Positions 10,001-16,641 of a stretch of 64,000 nt of DNA are shown one piece after another. A model generated the notes under the pieces. It was not told the DNA's origin. It did no database searches and saw nothing but the letters and a program-made list of their open reading frames with translations. The position numbers and the translations under genes are program-made. The DNA comes from Verrucomicrobiota bacterium (GTDB lineage Bacteria; Verrucomicrobiota; Verrucomicrobiia; Limisphaerales; J093): NCBI GenBank assembly GCA_016716505.1, contig JADJWF010000001.1, positions 496,001-560,000 on the forward strand, read 5' to 3'. Positions within the stretch are counted from its first letter, which is position 1, and every line of letters starts with the position of its first letter.

Positions 10001-10768
10001 GCCGGAAGGCGAAAAGACAAAGCGATTGGTGAGGTGGGGCTCGGTGGCGGAGACGCCGTTGACGAAGGCCACCACCGGCTGGCCGTTCACGGGCCGCATG
10101 GTGAAGGTGGTCTTCGGTTGGTCCATGATCGTGGTGGTTCGGTAGTTGACGACGTACAAATCGAGATCGCCGTCGCCGTCCACATCGGCCAGCGCAAGCG
10201 ACATGCCGCCCAGCGTTGAGCGCAGGCCGGCGGCATCGGTCACCTCGGTGAAGCGCGCGCTGCCGTCGTTCCGAAAAATGCGCACACCGTTTCCCAGCGA
10301 GTGGACGAGCAGGTCCAGGTCGCCGTCGCCATCCACGTCCGCAAAGACCGCGCCGGTCGAATCCTGGCCGGCGCAGGCCACCCCGGCCTGGTCGGTGATG
10401 TTGGTGAAGCGCCAGGCCCCAAGGTTGCGATACAGGGCGTTGGGACCATCCAGCCCGCAGAAGTACAAATCGCACCAGCCGTCGCCGTCCACGTCGCCCA
10501 GGGCGACGCCAGAGCCGGAAAGGAGATTGCGATTGGTGATGCCGCGCTCTGTGGCCAGTTGGTTCGCGAAGCGCACACCGTTGGCATTGGGATCGGTGCG
10601 GCGGAATCCGGTTGCACCGCCCGCCGGCACCTGGAGTTCCATCCACCGGTAACCCTCACCGTGCTGCCAGGTCAGGGCCGGCGCGGCGGAGCGAACGGTG
10701 GCAAGGCCAACGGCGAAGCCGAGCAGCCAGGCGCTGATGCGGGCGACCGGCCAGTGCGGTGCGTTCAT
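7037..10768 (-). CDS. Secreted CRTAC1-family protein with FG-GAP/VCBS repeats and two ASPIC/UnbV domains
   Basis: A 1243-residue exported protein. The ATG at 10768 gives a good signal peptide (VARISAWLLGFAVGLATVRSA); the ORF could begin 12 codons earlier. The body is built from many calcium-binding-like DGDG(D/W) loops (for example DVDGDGDLDLLVHSL), the hallmark of FG-GAP/VCBS propeller repeats, arranged as two halves. Each half ends with an ASPIC/UnbV domain: one near residues 600-670 beginning IGAKVVVQGG, and one at the C-terminus beginning IGAVLRLRFGDR. The family occurs in large numbers in Verrucomicrobia and Acidobacteria, is thought to act outside the cell in adhesion or polymer binding, and has no defined enzyme activity. 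The gene stands alone, with a 186-base divergent gap to the ECF locus. Confidence 0.9.
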   Translation of the reverse strand: MNAPHWPVARISAWLLGFAVGLATVRSAAPALTWQHGEGYRWMELQVPAGGATGFRRTDPNANGVRFANQLATERGITNRNLLSGSGVALGDVDGDGWCDLYFCGLDGPNALYRNLGAWRFTNITDQAGVACAGQDSTGAVFADVDGDGDLDLLVHSLGNGVRIFRNDGSARFTEVTDAAGLRSTLGGMSLALADVDGDGDLDLYVVNYRTTTIMDQPKTTFTMRPVNGQPVVAFVNGVSATEPHLTNRFVFSPSGAVLELGEPDALYLNDGQGRFTPLSWTDGTFLDEDGRPLADAPRDWGLSVQMRDINGDRAPDIYVANDLFSPDHFWINDGRGRFRAIERLALRTTSVFSMGVDFGDLNRDGHVDFMIVDMLARGHKDRHTQVSQNKPAPTPIGVIDDRPQVWRNTLHLNRGDHTFAEIAFYAGVEASDWSWMPLFLDVDLDGYEDIIIPNGQMRDFQNVDMQMRIEEARAARQLTAEDIMQMVRLFPDFSTPSVIFRNRRDLTFEEMRGAWGLGEKGVSQGTACADLDNDGDLDLVMNKLGEPAGLYRNDSPAPRVAIRLRGLPPNTQGIGAKVVVQGGPVEQSQEIICGGHYLSASDPLRIFAAGSADARLRLEVTWRSGRRSVIENARANRLYEIDEAHAVPASPAPPPASPVWFSDVSERLGHRHHEDPFNDFERQPLLPHRLSQLGPGLAWHDFDEDGWEDLVVASGRGGTLGLFRNGGDGRFTRITDAALQRPTGRDLTTVLGIGSTLFVGASNYEDGRTNGGCLRIYDVARKVSGDSVLGELSSAGPLAFADFDGDGVLDLFIGGRVVPGRYPEPATSLLLRNQGGRFVVSQRLERFGLASGAVFSDLDQDGDPDLAVACEWGAIRLLRNDAGRLTDWPMRLRWQRPPPDAPDWLADLKGWWTSITAGDFDGDGRQDLVAGNWGTNHKYRRDLSFAHPRALYYGDLDESGTVDLVEAVFSPELGAEAPERGYLAVLEAMPFIRERIETFEAYGTNRLSAIYGDRLASAARVEVNFLESVLLLNRGDHFEVRPLPAEVQFSPAFGLCVGDLDGDGAEDLFVAQNFFATTVEYTRYDAGRSVLLRGDGRGHFTPVPGQKSGLRVYGEQRGAALADFDHDGRLDLAVTQNGNATKLYRNDVARPGLRVRLAGPPGNPAAIGAVLRLRFGDRFGPARELRASAGYWSQDSPVVVLATPTPPTALEIRWPGGKVTTTPLAEGTRTITVDIEGRIAGP

Positions 10769-10867
10769 GCTTGGAGGATAACAGTGGCCGGCAGCGCGGT
10801 TCAATGAATCGCCATCTCAACGCACCCGCGTGCAGCCCCGGAGGCGGAAGGGAACTCGCGACGCGAC

Positions 10868-10895
10868 GTAACCGGCGTCCTGGACCATTCGTCTG
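10868..10895 (+). promoter_or_regulatory. Putative ECF-sigma promoter upstream of the Arg-rich secreted protein
   Basis: The hexamer GTAACC (10868-10873) is followed after exactly 16 bases by CGTCTG (10890-10895), the classic -35/-10 layout of group-IV (ECF) sigma factors, whose -35 elements centre on AAC and whose -10 elements centre on CGTC. The same two elements with the same 16-base spacer occur before the putative anti-sigma gene at 12341-12369. The ECF gene lies between the two target genes, so it probably recognises both. The implied leader before the ATG at 10955 is about 50 bases. Confidence 0.6.
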
Positions 10896-10954
10896 TTCCG
10901 CCGAAGACGCGAAGAGCGAAAGCTGAGAACGAAATCGAACGAAGGAAGAAGACC

Positions 10955-11656
10955 ATGAAACGAAACACACTGATGGGGTGGGCGCTGGCCGGGCTGATGA
11001 CCGCCAGCCTCACGTTGGCAACACAAGCCGGCGAACCCGCTTCCCCCGCGGGCCGGCCGGAACGGGCGCAAGTTCGCGATCGCCTGCGCGATCGGTCACC
11101 GGACGAGCGACTGGCAATTCGAGAATGGCTGCGCGACGCCACGCCGGAACAACGGCGGGCGGCACGGGAGCGACTTCAGGGGGCCACACCCGAACGGCGT
11201 CAGGCGATCCGCGAGCGCTTCCGCCAGGCTTCGCCCGAGGAACGTGAGGCGATGCTGGATCGGCTTACCCGGCCTGAGCGCCCGGGACGCGCCACGGACG
11301 ACCTGAAAGCCCCGGAGGGGTCTCGTCCGCCGCGTGGCTCCGCGGATCAGCGACCGGGGCGCGGCCCGGCGTTCGGGGCTGGTGGACCGCCACCGTCGGA
11401 GAAGCCGGACGGTTTGGCGGCACCACGTCGGGAACGCCTGCAAAACCGGCTGGAAGATCTCCGGGCCAGACTTGCCCACGGAAATCTGAGCCCGGACGAG
11501 CAACGAGAACTGGCCCGCCTCCAGAACTGGGAAAACCCGGGACGGCCGCCGGGAGCGCCATCGGTCGGCCGGGGACCGGGACGCGGTCCGGGCGCACCCG
11601 GAGCCTGGGGCCCAAGTCCGCGAGCGGAAGGGAACCGTCCTGGAGAAGTCCGTTGA
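10955..11656 (+). CDS. Secreted Arg/Pro-rich helical-repeat protein of the ECF locus
   Basis: A 233-residue protein with a clear signal peptide (MKRNTLMGWALAGLMTASLTLATQA). After cleavage there is a set of roughly 13-residue tandem motifs of the form 'R-D-(A/R)-(S/T)-P-(E/D)-(E/Q)-R-x-A-x-R' between residues 40 and 105. These resemble the LTPEQR helices of Spy/CpxP-like periplasmic proteins. A long Pro/Gly/Arg-rich disordered tail follows. GGAAGAAG just upstream of the ATG is a plausible ribosome binding site. An ECF-type promoter precedes it and a strong hairpin follows it. I infer a periplasmic stress or chaperone-like target of the adjacent sigma factor; no enzyme motif is visible. Confidence 0.75.
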   Translation: MKRNTLMGWALAGLMTASLTLATQAGEPASPAGRPERAQVRDRLRDRSPDERLAIREWLRDATPEQRRAARERLQGATPERRQAIRERFRQASPEEREAMLDRLTRPERPGRATDDLKAPEGSRPPRGSADQRPGRGPAFGAGGPPPSEKPDGLAAPRRERLQNRLEDLRARLAHGNLSPDEQRELARLQNWENPGRPPGAPSVGRGPGRGPGAPGAWGPSPRAEGNRPGEVR

Positions 11657-11690
11657 CCCTCACGGACCGGTGCAAGCGTTGGGAGCCATC

Positions 11691-11730
11691 GAAGCCATCG
11701 CGCCCTCGCGATGGCTTTCGGCTTTTGTGA
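11691..11730 (+). terminator. Strong hairpin with T-run between the Arg-rich gene and the sigma gene
   Basis: GAAGCCATCGCG (11691-11702) pairs with CGCGATGGCTTT (11707-11718) around a 4-base loop, a stem of 11-12 pairs. It is followed by TCGGCTTTTGTG. It sits 35 bases after the stop of the upstream gene and fits an intrinsic terminator or attenuator. It overlaps the first codons of the longest sigma-factor frame (start at 11670), which argues that the sigma factor really begins after it, at the GTG at 11727. Confidence 0.65.
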
Positions 11731-12335
11731 GTGAATTCGGACTGGCAGCCTCCCGGCCAGTGGAACCAGACGACCAGCAACTGATCGCCGCGGTGCGCCG
11801 GGGCGATACCAGCGCCTTTGAGCCGATCGTCCGGAAGTACCAGCCGCGAATTTTTGCCACGGCCCGGCGCTACGCGCGCCGGGAGAGCGAGGTCGAGGAC
11901 ATTGTGCAGGAGGTGTTCCTGAAGGCGTTCCAGAAACTGGACAGCTTTCGGGGCGATGCGCCGTTTGAGCACTGGCTCATGCGCCTGGCCGTGCGGACCT
12001 GCTACGACTTCCTCCGCCAGCATCAGCGGAATCGGGAGACAGCGGTCGCCGACCTCACCGACGACGAGGAGGCGTGGATGGAGCGGTTTGCGACCGAGCC
12101 TGCCGGTGCAGAAACGGATGCCGACGCCGCCCGCGCCCTGGTGCAGCGGCTCTTGGAACGGCTCTCGCCGGCGTCGCGCCTCGTCATCACGCTCCTCGAG
12201 ATCGAGGAGAAGAGTGTCAAAGAGATCGCCGCGCTCACCGGATGGTCGGTGACGGCGGTGAAGGTTCGCGCTTTTCGGGCGCGGGCTGAAATGAGAAAGT
12301 TTCTCCGGCAGATGACACCGGACAAATACCTGTAA
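11727..12335 (+). CDS. ECF-type RNA polymerase sigma factor
   Basis: A 202-residue sigma-70 family factor of the extracytoplasmic-function group. Region 2 covers roughly residues 28-95, with the core-binding and -10-reading helices in YARRESEVEDIVQEVFLKAF and FEHWLMRLAVRTCYDFLRQH. Region 4 covers about residues 140-195, with the helix-turn-helix SVKEIAALTGWSVTAVKVRA. There is no region 1.1 or 3, as expected for this group. A GTG at 11670 would add 19 residues, but they are encoded by the terminator-like hairpin, so the GTG at 11727 is preferred. It is followed by a single-TM protein and a Spy/CpxP-like sensor, an order that recalls the CnrYXH metal-response system, and is flanked by two matching promoters that it may control. 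Confidence 0.9.
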   Translation: MSEFGLAASRPVEPDDQQLIAAVRRGDTSAFEPIVRKYQPRIFATARRYARRESEVEDIVQEVFLKAFQKLDSFRGDAPFEHWLMRLAVRTCYDFLRQHQRNRETAVADLTDDEEAWMERFATEPAGAETDADAARALVQRLLERLSPASRLVITLLEIEEKSVKEIAALTGWSVTAVKVRAFRARAEMRKFLRQMTPDKYL

Positions 12336-12340
12336 TCCTT

Positions 12341-12369
12341 GTAACCGGGTTTTGAACGAACTCGTCTGA
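12341..12369 (+). promoter_or_regulatory. Putative ECF-sigma promoter upstream of the anti-sigma/sensor pair
   Basis: GTAACC (12341-12346), a 16-base spacer, then CGTCTGA (12363-12369), identical in layout to the element at 10868-10895. It starts within 10 bases of the sigma-factor stop codon. The predicted start of transcription lies only a few bases before the ATG at 12382, so this mRNA would be nearly leaderless. Confidence 0.6.
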
Positions 12370-12381
12370 CCTTTCGCCGGT

Positions 12382-12693
12382 ATGCGTATCAACCTCAGCC
12401 AACTTGAGCGAGCGCTCCTCTCGGCCGCCAAGCGCGTGCCGCCAGACGAGCGTGTGCCGTACGCCTTCGAACAGCGCGTCATGGCCCGCCTCCGGGAGCG
12501 CCCGGCGGCGGATTCATGGGCCGAGTGGGCGGCAGCTCTGTGGCGCGCTGCGGTCCCCTGTCTGGGCGTGGCCGTGGCGCTGGGGGTTTGGGCGATGGGG
12601 CCCGGCGGCCTCCGCGGGAATGAGTTTTCCCCCGATTCCGACCTGGAGACCGCGCTTTATTCCGTGGTGGACACCACGACTGAATCTTGGTGA
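12382..12693 (+). CDS. Small single-TM protein, probable anti-sigma factor of the ECF locus
   Basis: A 103-residue protein not recognised as a named family. The N-terminal 50 residues are charged and helical (LSQLERALLSAAKRVPPDER, then AFEQRVMARLRERP). One membrane segment lies at about 58-77 (LWRAAVPCLGVAVALGVWAM), followed by a short acidic outer tail. This matches the shape of CnrY-like anti-sigma factors: a cytoplasmic sigma-binding arm, one TM and a short tail. It begins 47 bases after the sigma gene, and its stop overlaps the GTG start of the next gene (GTGA at 12690-12693), suggesting translational coupling. The anti-sigma role is inferred from position and topology. Confidence 0.7.
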   Translation: MRINLSQLERALLSAAKRVPPDERVPYAFEQRVMARLRERPAADSWAEWAAALWRAAVPCLGVAVALGVWAMGPGGLRGNEFSPDSDLETALYSVVDTTTESW

Positions 12694-13279
12694 AGAACTG
12701 GAAGGTCATCCTCGCGACGCTCGTGATCTTCGGGACGGGCGTGTTGTCAGGCGCGTTGGGCACGCAACTGGTCCGCAGGCAAGCCGAGCCGCCCAAACCG
12801 GCGTTTGGGCCCGGAGGTCCTGGTCCGGACCGGTTTGACTTTATCCGCCGTTGGGGCGACCGATTGGATCTGACGGTCGAGCAGCGCGACAAGATTGACC
12901 GCCTGGTTCGGGAGAGTCAGGAGCGCGTCCGGGCCTTGTGGGAGCCAGTCGGCCCCAAGATCCAGGAGGAAACCCGCAGCGTTAGGGCGAGGATCGAGAG
13001 ATCCTGACGCCGGAACAGCGCGCGAAGTTTGAGGAGATGTCCAAGGACCGTTTCCGCCGCGGCGGGCCGCCACCGGGCGTCCCAAGCGGCGATCCACCTC
13101 CCTGGCGGCGCCGCGAAGGAACGGGGCGGCCAGGGGAGATTCATGCTCCCGGTGGCGGCCCCCCAAGAGAGCCTCCGGCGAACGAGGTTCCGCCTGTTCC
13201 GTTTCCCAAAGGCGACCGGCCGCGAACCGAAACGCCGCCCGGACCGTCGGGGGAACCGCCCCGCCGCCCGGCGCCGTAG
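12690..13279 (+). CDS. Membrane-anchored Spy/CpxP-like (Metal_resist type) periplasmic sensor, frameshifted
   Basis: An N-terminal membrane anchor (VILATLVIFGTGVLSGALGT) is followed by the helical LTxxQ pattern of Spy/CpxP/CnrX-like proteins: LDLTVEQRDKIDRLVRESQE and then LTPEQRAKFEEM. The two halves are in different frames. The first stops with TGA at 13005-13007, and the second begins at about 13001 and runs to a TAG at 13277-13279. Adding one A near 12999 (AGATCC to AGAATCC) joins them as RIER-ILTPEQR, giving about 196 residues with a Pro-rich tail. The start is the GTG that overlaps the upstream stop. No His or Met cluster typical of metal-sensing CnrX is visible, so the signal is unknown. 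Role: periplasmic sensor or modulator of the sigma/anti-sigma pair, by analogy. Confidence 0.65.
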
Positions 13280-13408
13280 CGAGCGCTCGCGACTTTCCGG
13301 TCAATCAACGCCCCGCGTTGAGAACGCCATCTGGCGTGCCCGTTCCTTGACGACGCGGGGGCAGCCGGTAGCTTCGTTTCGACGGCCGCGGAAAAACCGA
13401 ATTTGAAC

Positions 13409-14344
13409 ATGAGAACGATCCTCCTTCTTGCCGGTCTTGTCCTCGTCACCTCCACGATGGCCCAGGTCGGCGTGCCCACCACCAAGGTTACCGGGCTTAA
13501 CGCCAAGCTCACCCGTTTCGGCGGCGAATACAGCTTTACGGAAGGGCCGACCGCGGACACGGACGGCAACGTGTACTTCACCGATCAGCCAAACAACCGC
13601 ATCCTGCGGTGGGATCGGCAAACGGGCCAAGTGACGACCTACTTGGAGCCGGCTGGCAGGGCGAACGGGATGTGTTTCGACGCCGCGGGTAATCTGCTCG
13701 TTTGCGCCGACGAGAAGAACGAACTGTGGCTGATCCCTGCGGCCTCCGTTGCGAGCGGGACCGCCGAAGGTAAGCAGATCCTCGCCAGCGAATACCTGGG
13801 CAAGAAGTTGAACGGTCCAAACGACGTGTGGTGCCATCCGGACGGTTCCCTGTACTTCACGGATCCTTTCTACAAGCGCCCATGGTGGACGCATGACAAA
13901 ATGCCGCAGGATGGGCAGCATGTGTATCGGCTGAGCGCCGACCGCAAAACTCTCACCCGGGTCGCGGACTCGCTGAAGCAGCCCAACGGCATCGTGGGAA
14001 CACCTGACGGCAAAACCCTCTACGTGGCGGATATCGGCGACAAGAAAACCTACCGCTTCCAGATCCAGGCGGACGGCTCGCTTGCCAACAAGACGCTCTT
14101 CTGTGAGCTGGGTTCCGATGGCATGACGTTGGATGCGGAAGGTAACTTGTATCTCACTGGACAGGGGGTGACGGTTTTTAATCCTCGCGGTCAAAAGATT
14201 GACCACATTGAAGTCCCCGACGAGCGCTGGACTGCCAATGTTTGCTTCGGCGGCCGTGACCGACACACCCTGTTCATCACTGCCAGCAAGGGATTTTACG
14301 CCATCCAGATGATGACGCGGGGCGCCTTCAAGCAGGGCAAGTAG
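13409..14344 (+). CDS. Secreted SMP-30/gluconolactonase-family protein
   Basis: A 311-residue exported six-bladed propeller. The ATG at 13409 opens a signal peptide (RTILLLAGLVLVTSTMAQ). Family motifs are YSFTEGPTADTDGNVYFTD with the metal-binding Glu, KLNGPNDVWCHPDGSLYFTD with the conserved Asn-Asp, and LKQPNGIVGTPDGKTLYVAD. Members hydrolyse sugar lactones using a single divalent cation held by Glu, Asn and Asp. The residues expected for the metal site are present, so an active lactonase is plausible. It stands alone; the preceding gene ends 129 bases upstream. Confidence 0.9.
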   Translation: MRTILLLAGLVLVTSTMAQVGVPTTKVTGLNAKLTRFGGEYSFTEGPTADTDGNVYFTDQPNNRILRWDRQTGQVTTYLEPAGRANGMCFDAAGNLLVCADEKNELWLIPAASVASGTAEGKQILASEYLGKKLNGPNDVWCHPDGSLYFTDPFYKRPWWTHDKMPQDGQHVYRLSADRKTLTRVADSLKQPNGIVGTPDGKTLYVADIGDKKTYRFQIQADGSLANKTLFCELGSDGMTLDAEGNLYLTGQGVTVFNPRGQKIDHIEVPDERWTANVCFGGRDRHTLFITASKGFYAIQMMTRGAFKQGK

Positions 14345-14644
14345 GGGGCGCGAGGCCTCGTCATCGCGGCCGGTCACACGGGCGCTACCCGGCCGCACCT
14401 CCGGCTGTTCGCACGGGGGGGGAATTCCTTTTGCCCTCGCTTATTCGCTCCCCGTCGCTCAACGGCCGAACCAGCGATCCGCTTCGCCTTTCATCCCCAG
14501 CCGGATAATTGTCCCGCCCGAACCTGGTACGGTCCGGTTCCTCGCTCCGGTGGGGCGGAGATGTCCCAACCGCCCATCAACGGGTTCGAAACGCCAGGCC
14601 GGCAGCAGGGTTGCCGATCAAGCCGTTGCCCGTGGCCGAGCCCG
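14345..14644. other. Non-coding stretch after the SMP-30 gene
   Basis: No gene is supported here. The few short frames have no family resemblance. The GGTTCGAAACG string near 14580 resembles a T-loop, but no acceptor stem or anticodon arm can be built around it. Confidence 0.5.
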
Positions 14645-14681
14645 CCAAAAACAACGAGGCCGGGCGGTGTGCCCGGCCTCG
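14645..14681 (-). terminator. Intrinsic terminator of the 54-aa gene
   Basis: An 11-bp perfect stem, CGAGGCCGGGC (14655-14665) with GCCCGGCCTCG (14671-14681) around a 5-base loop. Read on the minus strand it is followed by TTGTTTTTGG. It lies 23 bases past the stop of the small minus-strand gene and points the right way for it. Confidence 0.8.
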
Positions 14682-14704
14682 CGTGCGATTCCTATCCGAG
14701 GAAA

Positions 14705-14869
14705 TCAGCCCTCTCCATTCTCCGACCACTCTCCGAACCGGAGAATCTCCTTCACCTTCCGACGCTCGTACTGATGCTTCTTCTGCTTGTCCGGCCGATC
14801 GTCCACCTGACGGAAGGGATGTTTTGGATCCCGGATGATCTCGGAGATGACCTCGATGGATTTGCTCAT
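14705..14869 (-). CDS. Small basic hypothetical protein (54 aa)
   Basis: I read this as a real short gene because a textbook intrinsic terminator follows its stop codon in the same orientation. The product starts MSKSIEVISEIIRDPKHPF and is rich in Lys, Arg and Asp (DDRPDKQKKHQYERRKVKEI). It is strongly charged, has no membrane segment and has a predicted helical C-terminal half. A longer frame begins at 14992, but its extra residues look random, so the ATG at 14869 is preferred. I do not recognise the family. A nucleic-acid- or ribosome-associated role is possible from charge alone. Confidence 0.55.
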   Translation of the reverse strand: MSKSIEVISEIIRDPKHPFRQVDDRPDKQKKHQYERRKVKEILRFGEWSENGEG

Positions 14870-15213
14870 GGCATCATGCAGTGGTGTTTTTTGGGGGTTA
14901 CAGAGTGGCAAGAGGGCGAAACTCCCGCGGTTTTTGAAACCGCAGCCTGGCGTTCTTGCGGACGCGAGTTTCATTGCCAACTCAGGCTTCATCAGCGAGG
15001 TGTTTGCCTGCTTGCCCTCGCTAAGCGCTCGAAATTTGTGGCATTAAAAGGCATGTTGTCCAGCAGGATTTTCACGTTTTTGTAACATTGGGGGAGCTGT
15101 CTCGTACGGGCAGGCCCCGCCCTCGGATGTTGGCAAACGCCTGCGATTGGCGGCATACCCGAGGGTGATTTTCGACAGAACCGGTCAACTACCGAAATCC
15201 GCGGCCCGGCCGA
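14870..15213. other. Non-coding stretch between the 54-aa gene and the decayed fragment
   Basis: No supported gene. It holds the presumed promoter region of the 54-aa gene, but no clear -35/-10 pair could be picked out. Confidence 0.4.
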
Positions 15214-15509
15214 TCAGGCCATCCACGGACGCTCCCGCTGCACCAGCAAAGCTACACACTCGCGCGCGACCCGGCGTCTTCCTCGGTCTCAAAATCGAAC
15301 ATTCCGGCGAGCACAAAGTCCGCCCCGCTGCGGAACGCATACCGAAAGGCATTCTTCGGTGGGATGGCACCTGCCGCCATCGTCTTGAAGGCGATCCAAG
15401 GCTTTTTGACCGACCTCATCAGTTCGGCGGTCTCCTGTGGATTCGCGCACCAGTAGCCGGGGAATTCGTTGTCCGGCTCCTTGATCTCTTCCAGCTTCGG
15501 CCCGCCACG
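15214..15509 (-). pseudogene. C-terminal remnant of a conserved hypothetical protein, cut by the IS630 element
   Basis: The minus strand encodes a well-structured C-terminal fragment (LEEIKEPDNEFPGYWC, KPWIAFKTMAAGAIPP, FRSGADFVLAGMFDF) that looks like the end of a TIM-barrel-like conserved protein. I know the pattern from planctomycete and verrucomicrobial hypotheticals but cannot name a function. The frame breaks near 15270: adding one G to the GGG run continues it as VAREC...ERPWMA with a stop at 15214. The 5' end is lost at the IS boundary, and the flank on the other side of the IS is an unrelated gene, so the missing part is not in this window. Confidence 0.6.
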
Positions 15510-15538
15510 GTTGTGTAACAGTCGCCGCTGTACAACGC
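15510..15538 (+). repeat. IS630 left terminal inverted repeat
   Basis: Starts GTTGTGTAACAG and ends TACAACGC. It pairs imperfectly with the repeat at 16612-16640; the GTAAC and TACAAC blocks are shared. Confidence 0.6.
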
Positions 15539-16586
15539 TGGACGTTCTCCAGGATTTCCTCGACGCGCTTGGTCCAGACCAAGGGGCGGGGATTTTCGTG
15601 GTGACAGCGGAGACAGTCCTGGATCGCCGCGACCAGTCCGGCCACGCTGTGGAAACGGCCGCGCCGAATCCGCTGGCGCGTGATTTCCCCAAACCACCGC
15701 TCCACCCGGTTCAGTCACGAGGAACCCGTCGGGGTGAAATGCAACCGAAATCGGGGATGCGCCGCCAGCCACGGTCGCACCCGCGCATGTTTGGGCGTGC
15801 CGTTGTTGTCCACAATCAGATGCAGCGCCAGCTCCGGCGGCGGCTGCCGGTCGCTCTGCCGCAGAAACTTCAGAAACTTCTCATGCCGCTGACGCGCAAA
15901 ACAGCCACCGATCACCAAGCCCACCGCCACGTTCAACGCCGCCAACAAGCTCGTCGTGCCATGCCGCAGATAGTCATGGGTCAGGGTGCCGCAGCGGCCC
16001 GGTTTCATGGGCAGACCGGGCTGAGTTCGATCCAGGGCCGGAATCTGGCTCTTCTCGTCCACACCGAGCACTAAGGCCTTGTCCGGCGGGTTCAGATGCA
16101 GGCCCACCACATCAGTCAGCTTCGCCACCAAGGCCGGGTCGCGGGACAGCTTGAAGGTCCTCACCCGGTGGGGTTGCAGACCATGGGCATCCCAGATGCG
16201 CGCCACGGTCATGTGACTGACGCCGCAGGCCTTGGCCAGCGTCCGGGTGCCCCAATGGGTGGCGTCGGGCGGGGTCGTGTGCCAGGTCCTTTCCACAATC
16301 GCCTTGATCTGCGCCGGGTCCAGCCGCTGCGGACTGGGCCCGCGGGGGGCATCCTGCTCCAACGCGCTCGGGCCGCCGGCGGCAAAGCGGCTGCGCCACA
16401 ATAGGACCGTGGGGCGCGAGGTGCCCAGTTGGGCGCCAATCCGCTGGTTGGGCCAACCTTGGTGGGCCAGCAGGCCAATGCGCGAGCGCCGCACCACATA
16501 CTGCGGGGTTGAGGGAGCTCGCCCCAGGCCTCCAGGGTTTGCTTTTGCTCGGGACTCATCGCCAAAGGGCCTGCGGCACGCCACAT
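15514..16586 (-). pseudogene. IS630-family transposase with nonsense and frameshift lesions
   Basis: Helix-turn-helix N-terminal part (NQRIGAQLGTSRPTVLLWRS) followed by the DDE domain: VLGVDEKSQIPALDRTQPGL holds the first Asp, and LIVDNNGTPKHARVRPWLA the second. The expected SSWLN-VERWF block carrying the catalytic Glu is present, but its Trp codon is TGA (15715-15717). The frame then continues without error through VERWFGEITRQRIRRG. A second lesion near 16520 (GGGG where GGGGG is needed) separates the true N-terminus MSPEQKQTLEAW from RAPSTPQ. The C-terminus runs out through the left inverted repeat without its own stop. The enzyme as written cannot be made in one piece. Confidence 0.8.
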
Positions 16587-16611
16587 GCCCGCCAGCGTAT
16601 TGAAAGGATCG

Positions 16612-16640
16612 GAGTTGTAACGCGATAACCGTTACCTAAC
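16612..16640 (-). repeat. IS630 right terminal inverted repeat
   Basis: On the minus strand it starts GTTAGGTAACGG and ends TTACAACTC. Two bases further out lies the TAG stop codon of the neighbouring gene. Confidence 0.6.
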
Positions 16641-16641
16641 A

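Larger units (their letters stand above)
15510..16640 (-). mobile_element. IS630-family insertion sequence, inactive
   Basis: About 1.13 kb bounded by imperfect 29-bp inverted repeats (15510-15538 and 16612-16640, matching at about 20 of 29 positions), enclosing a single IS630 transposase in the minus direction. The transposase is broken twice. The right end abuts the stop codon of the membrane glycosyltransferase. The left end abuts a truncated unrelated gene, so the two flanks do not restore one gene when the element is removed in thought. TA lies outside the right end, as expected for IS630 target choice, but not outside the left end. Confidence 0.75.

Noticed and set aside
7358..10219. 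A 953-codon open frame on the plus strand opposite the CRTAC1 gene
   Set aside because: It mirrors the third-codon GC bias of the real gene. Its translation shows no domain, while the minus strand has FG-GAP and ASPIC/UnbV signatures.
14560..14620. Possible tRNA around GGTTCGAAACG
   Set aside because: No acceptor stem, D-arm or anticodon arm can be formed around the T-loop-like string.
15715..15717. Stop-codon recoding (TGA read as Trp) in the IS630 transposase
   Set aside because: Many genes in the window use TGA as a normal stop (for example the overlapping ATGA and GTGA junctions), so a nonsense mutation in a decaying IS is the simpler reading.
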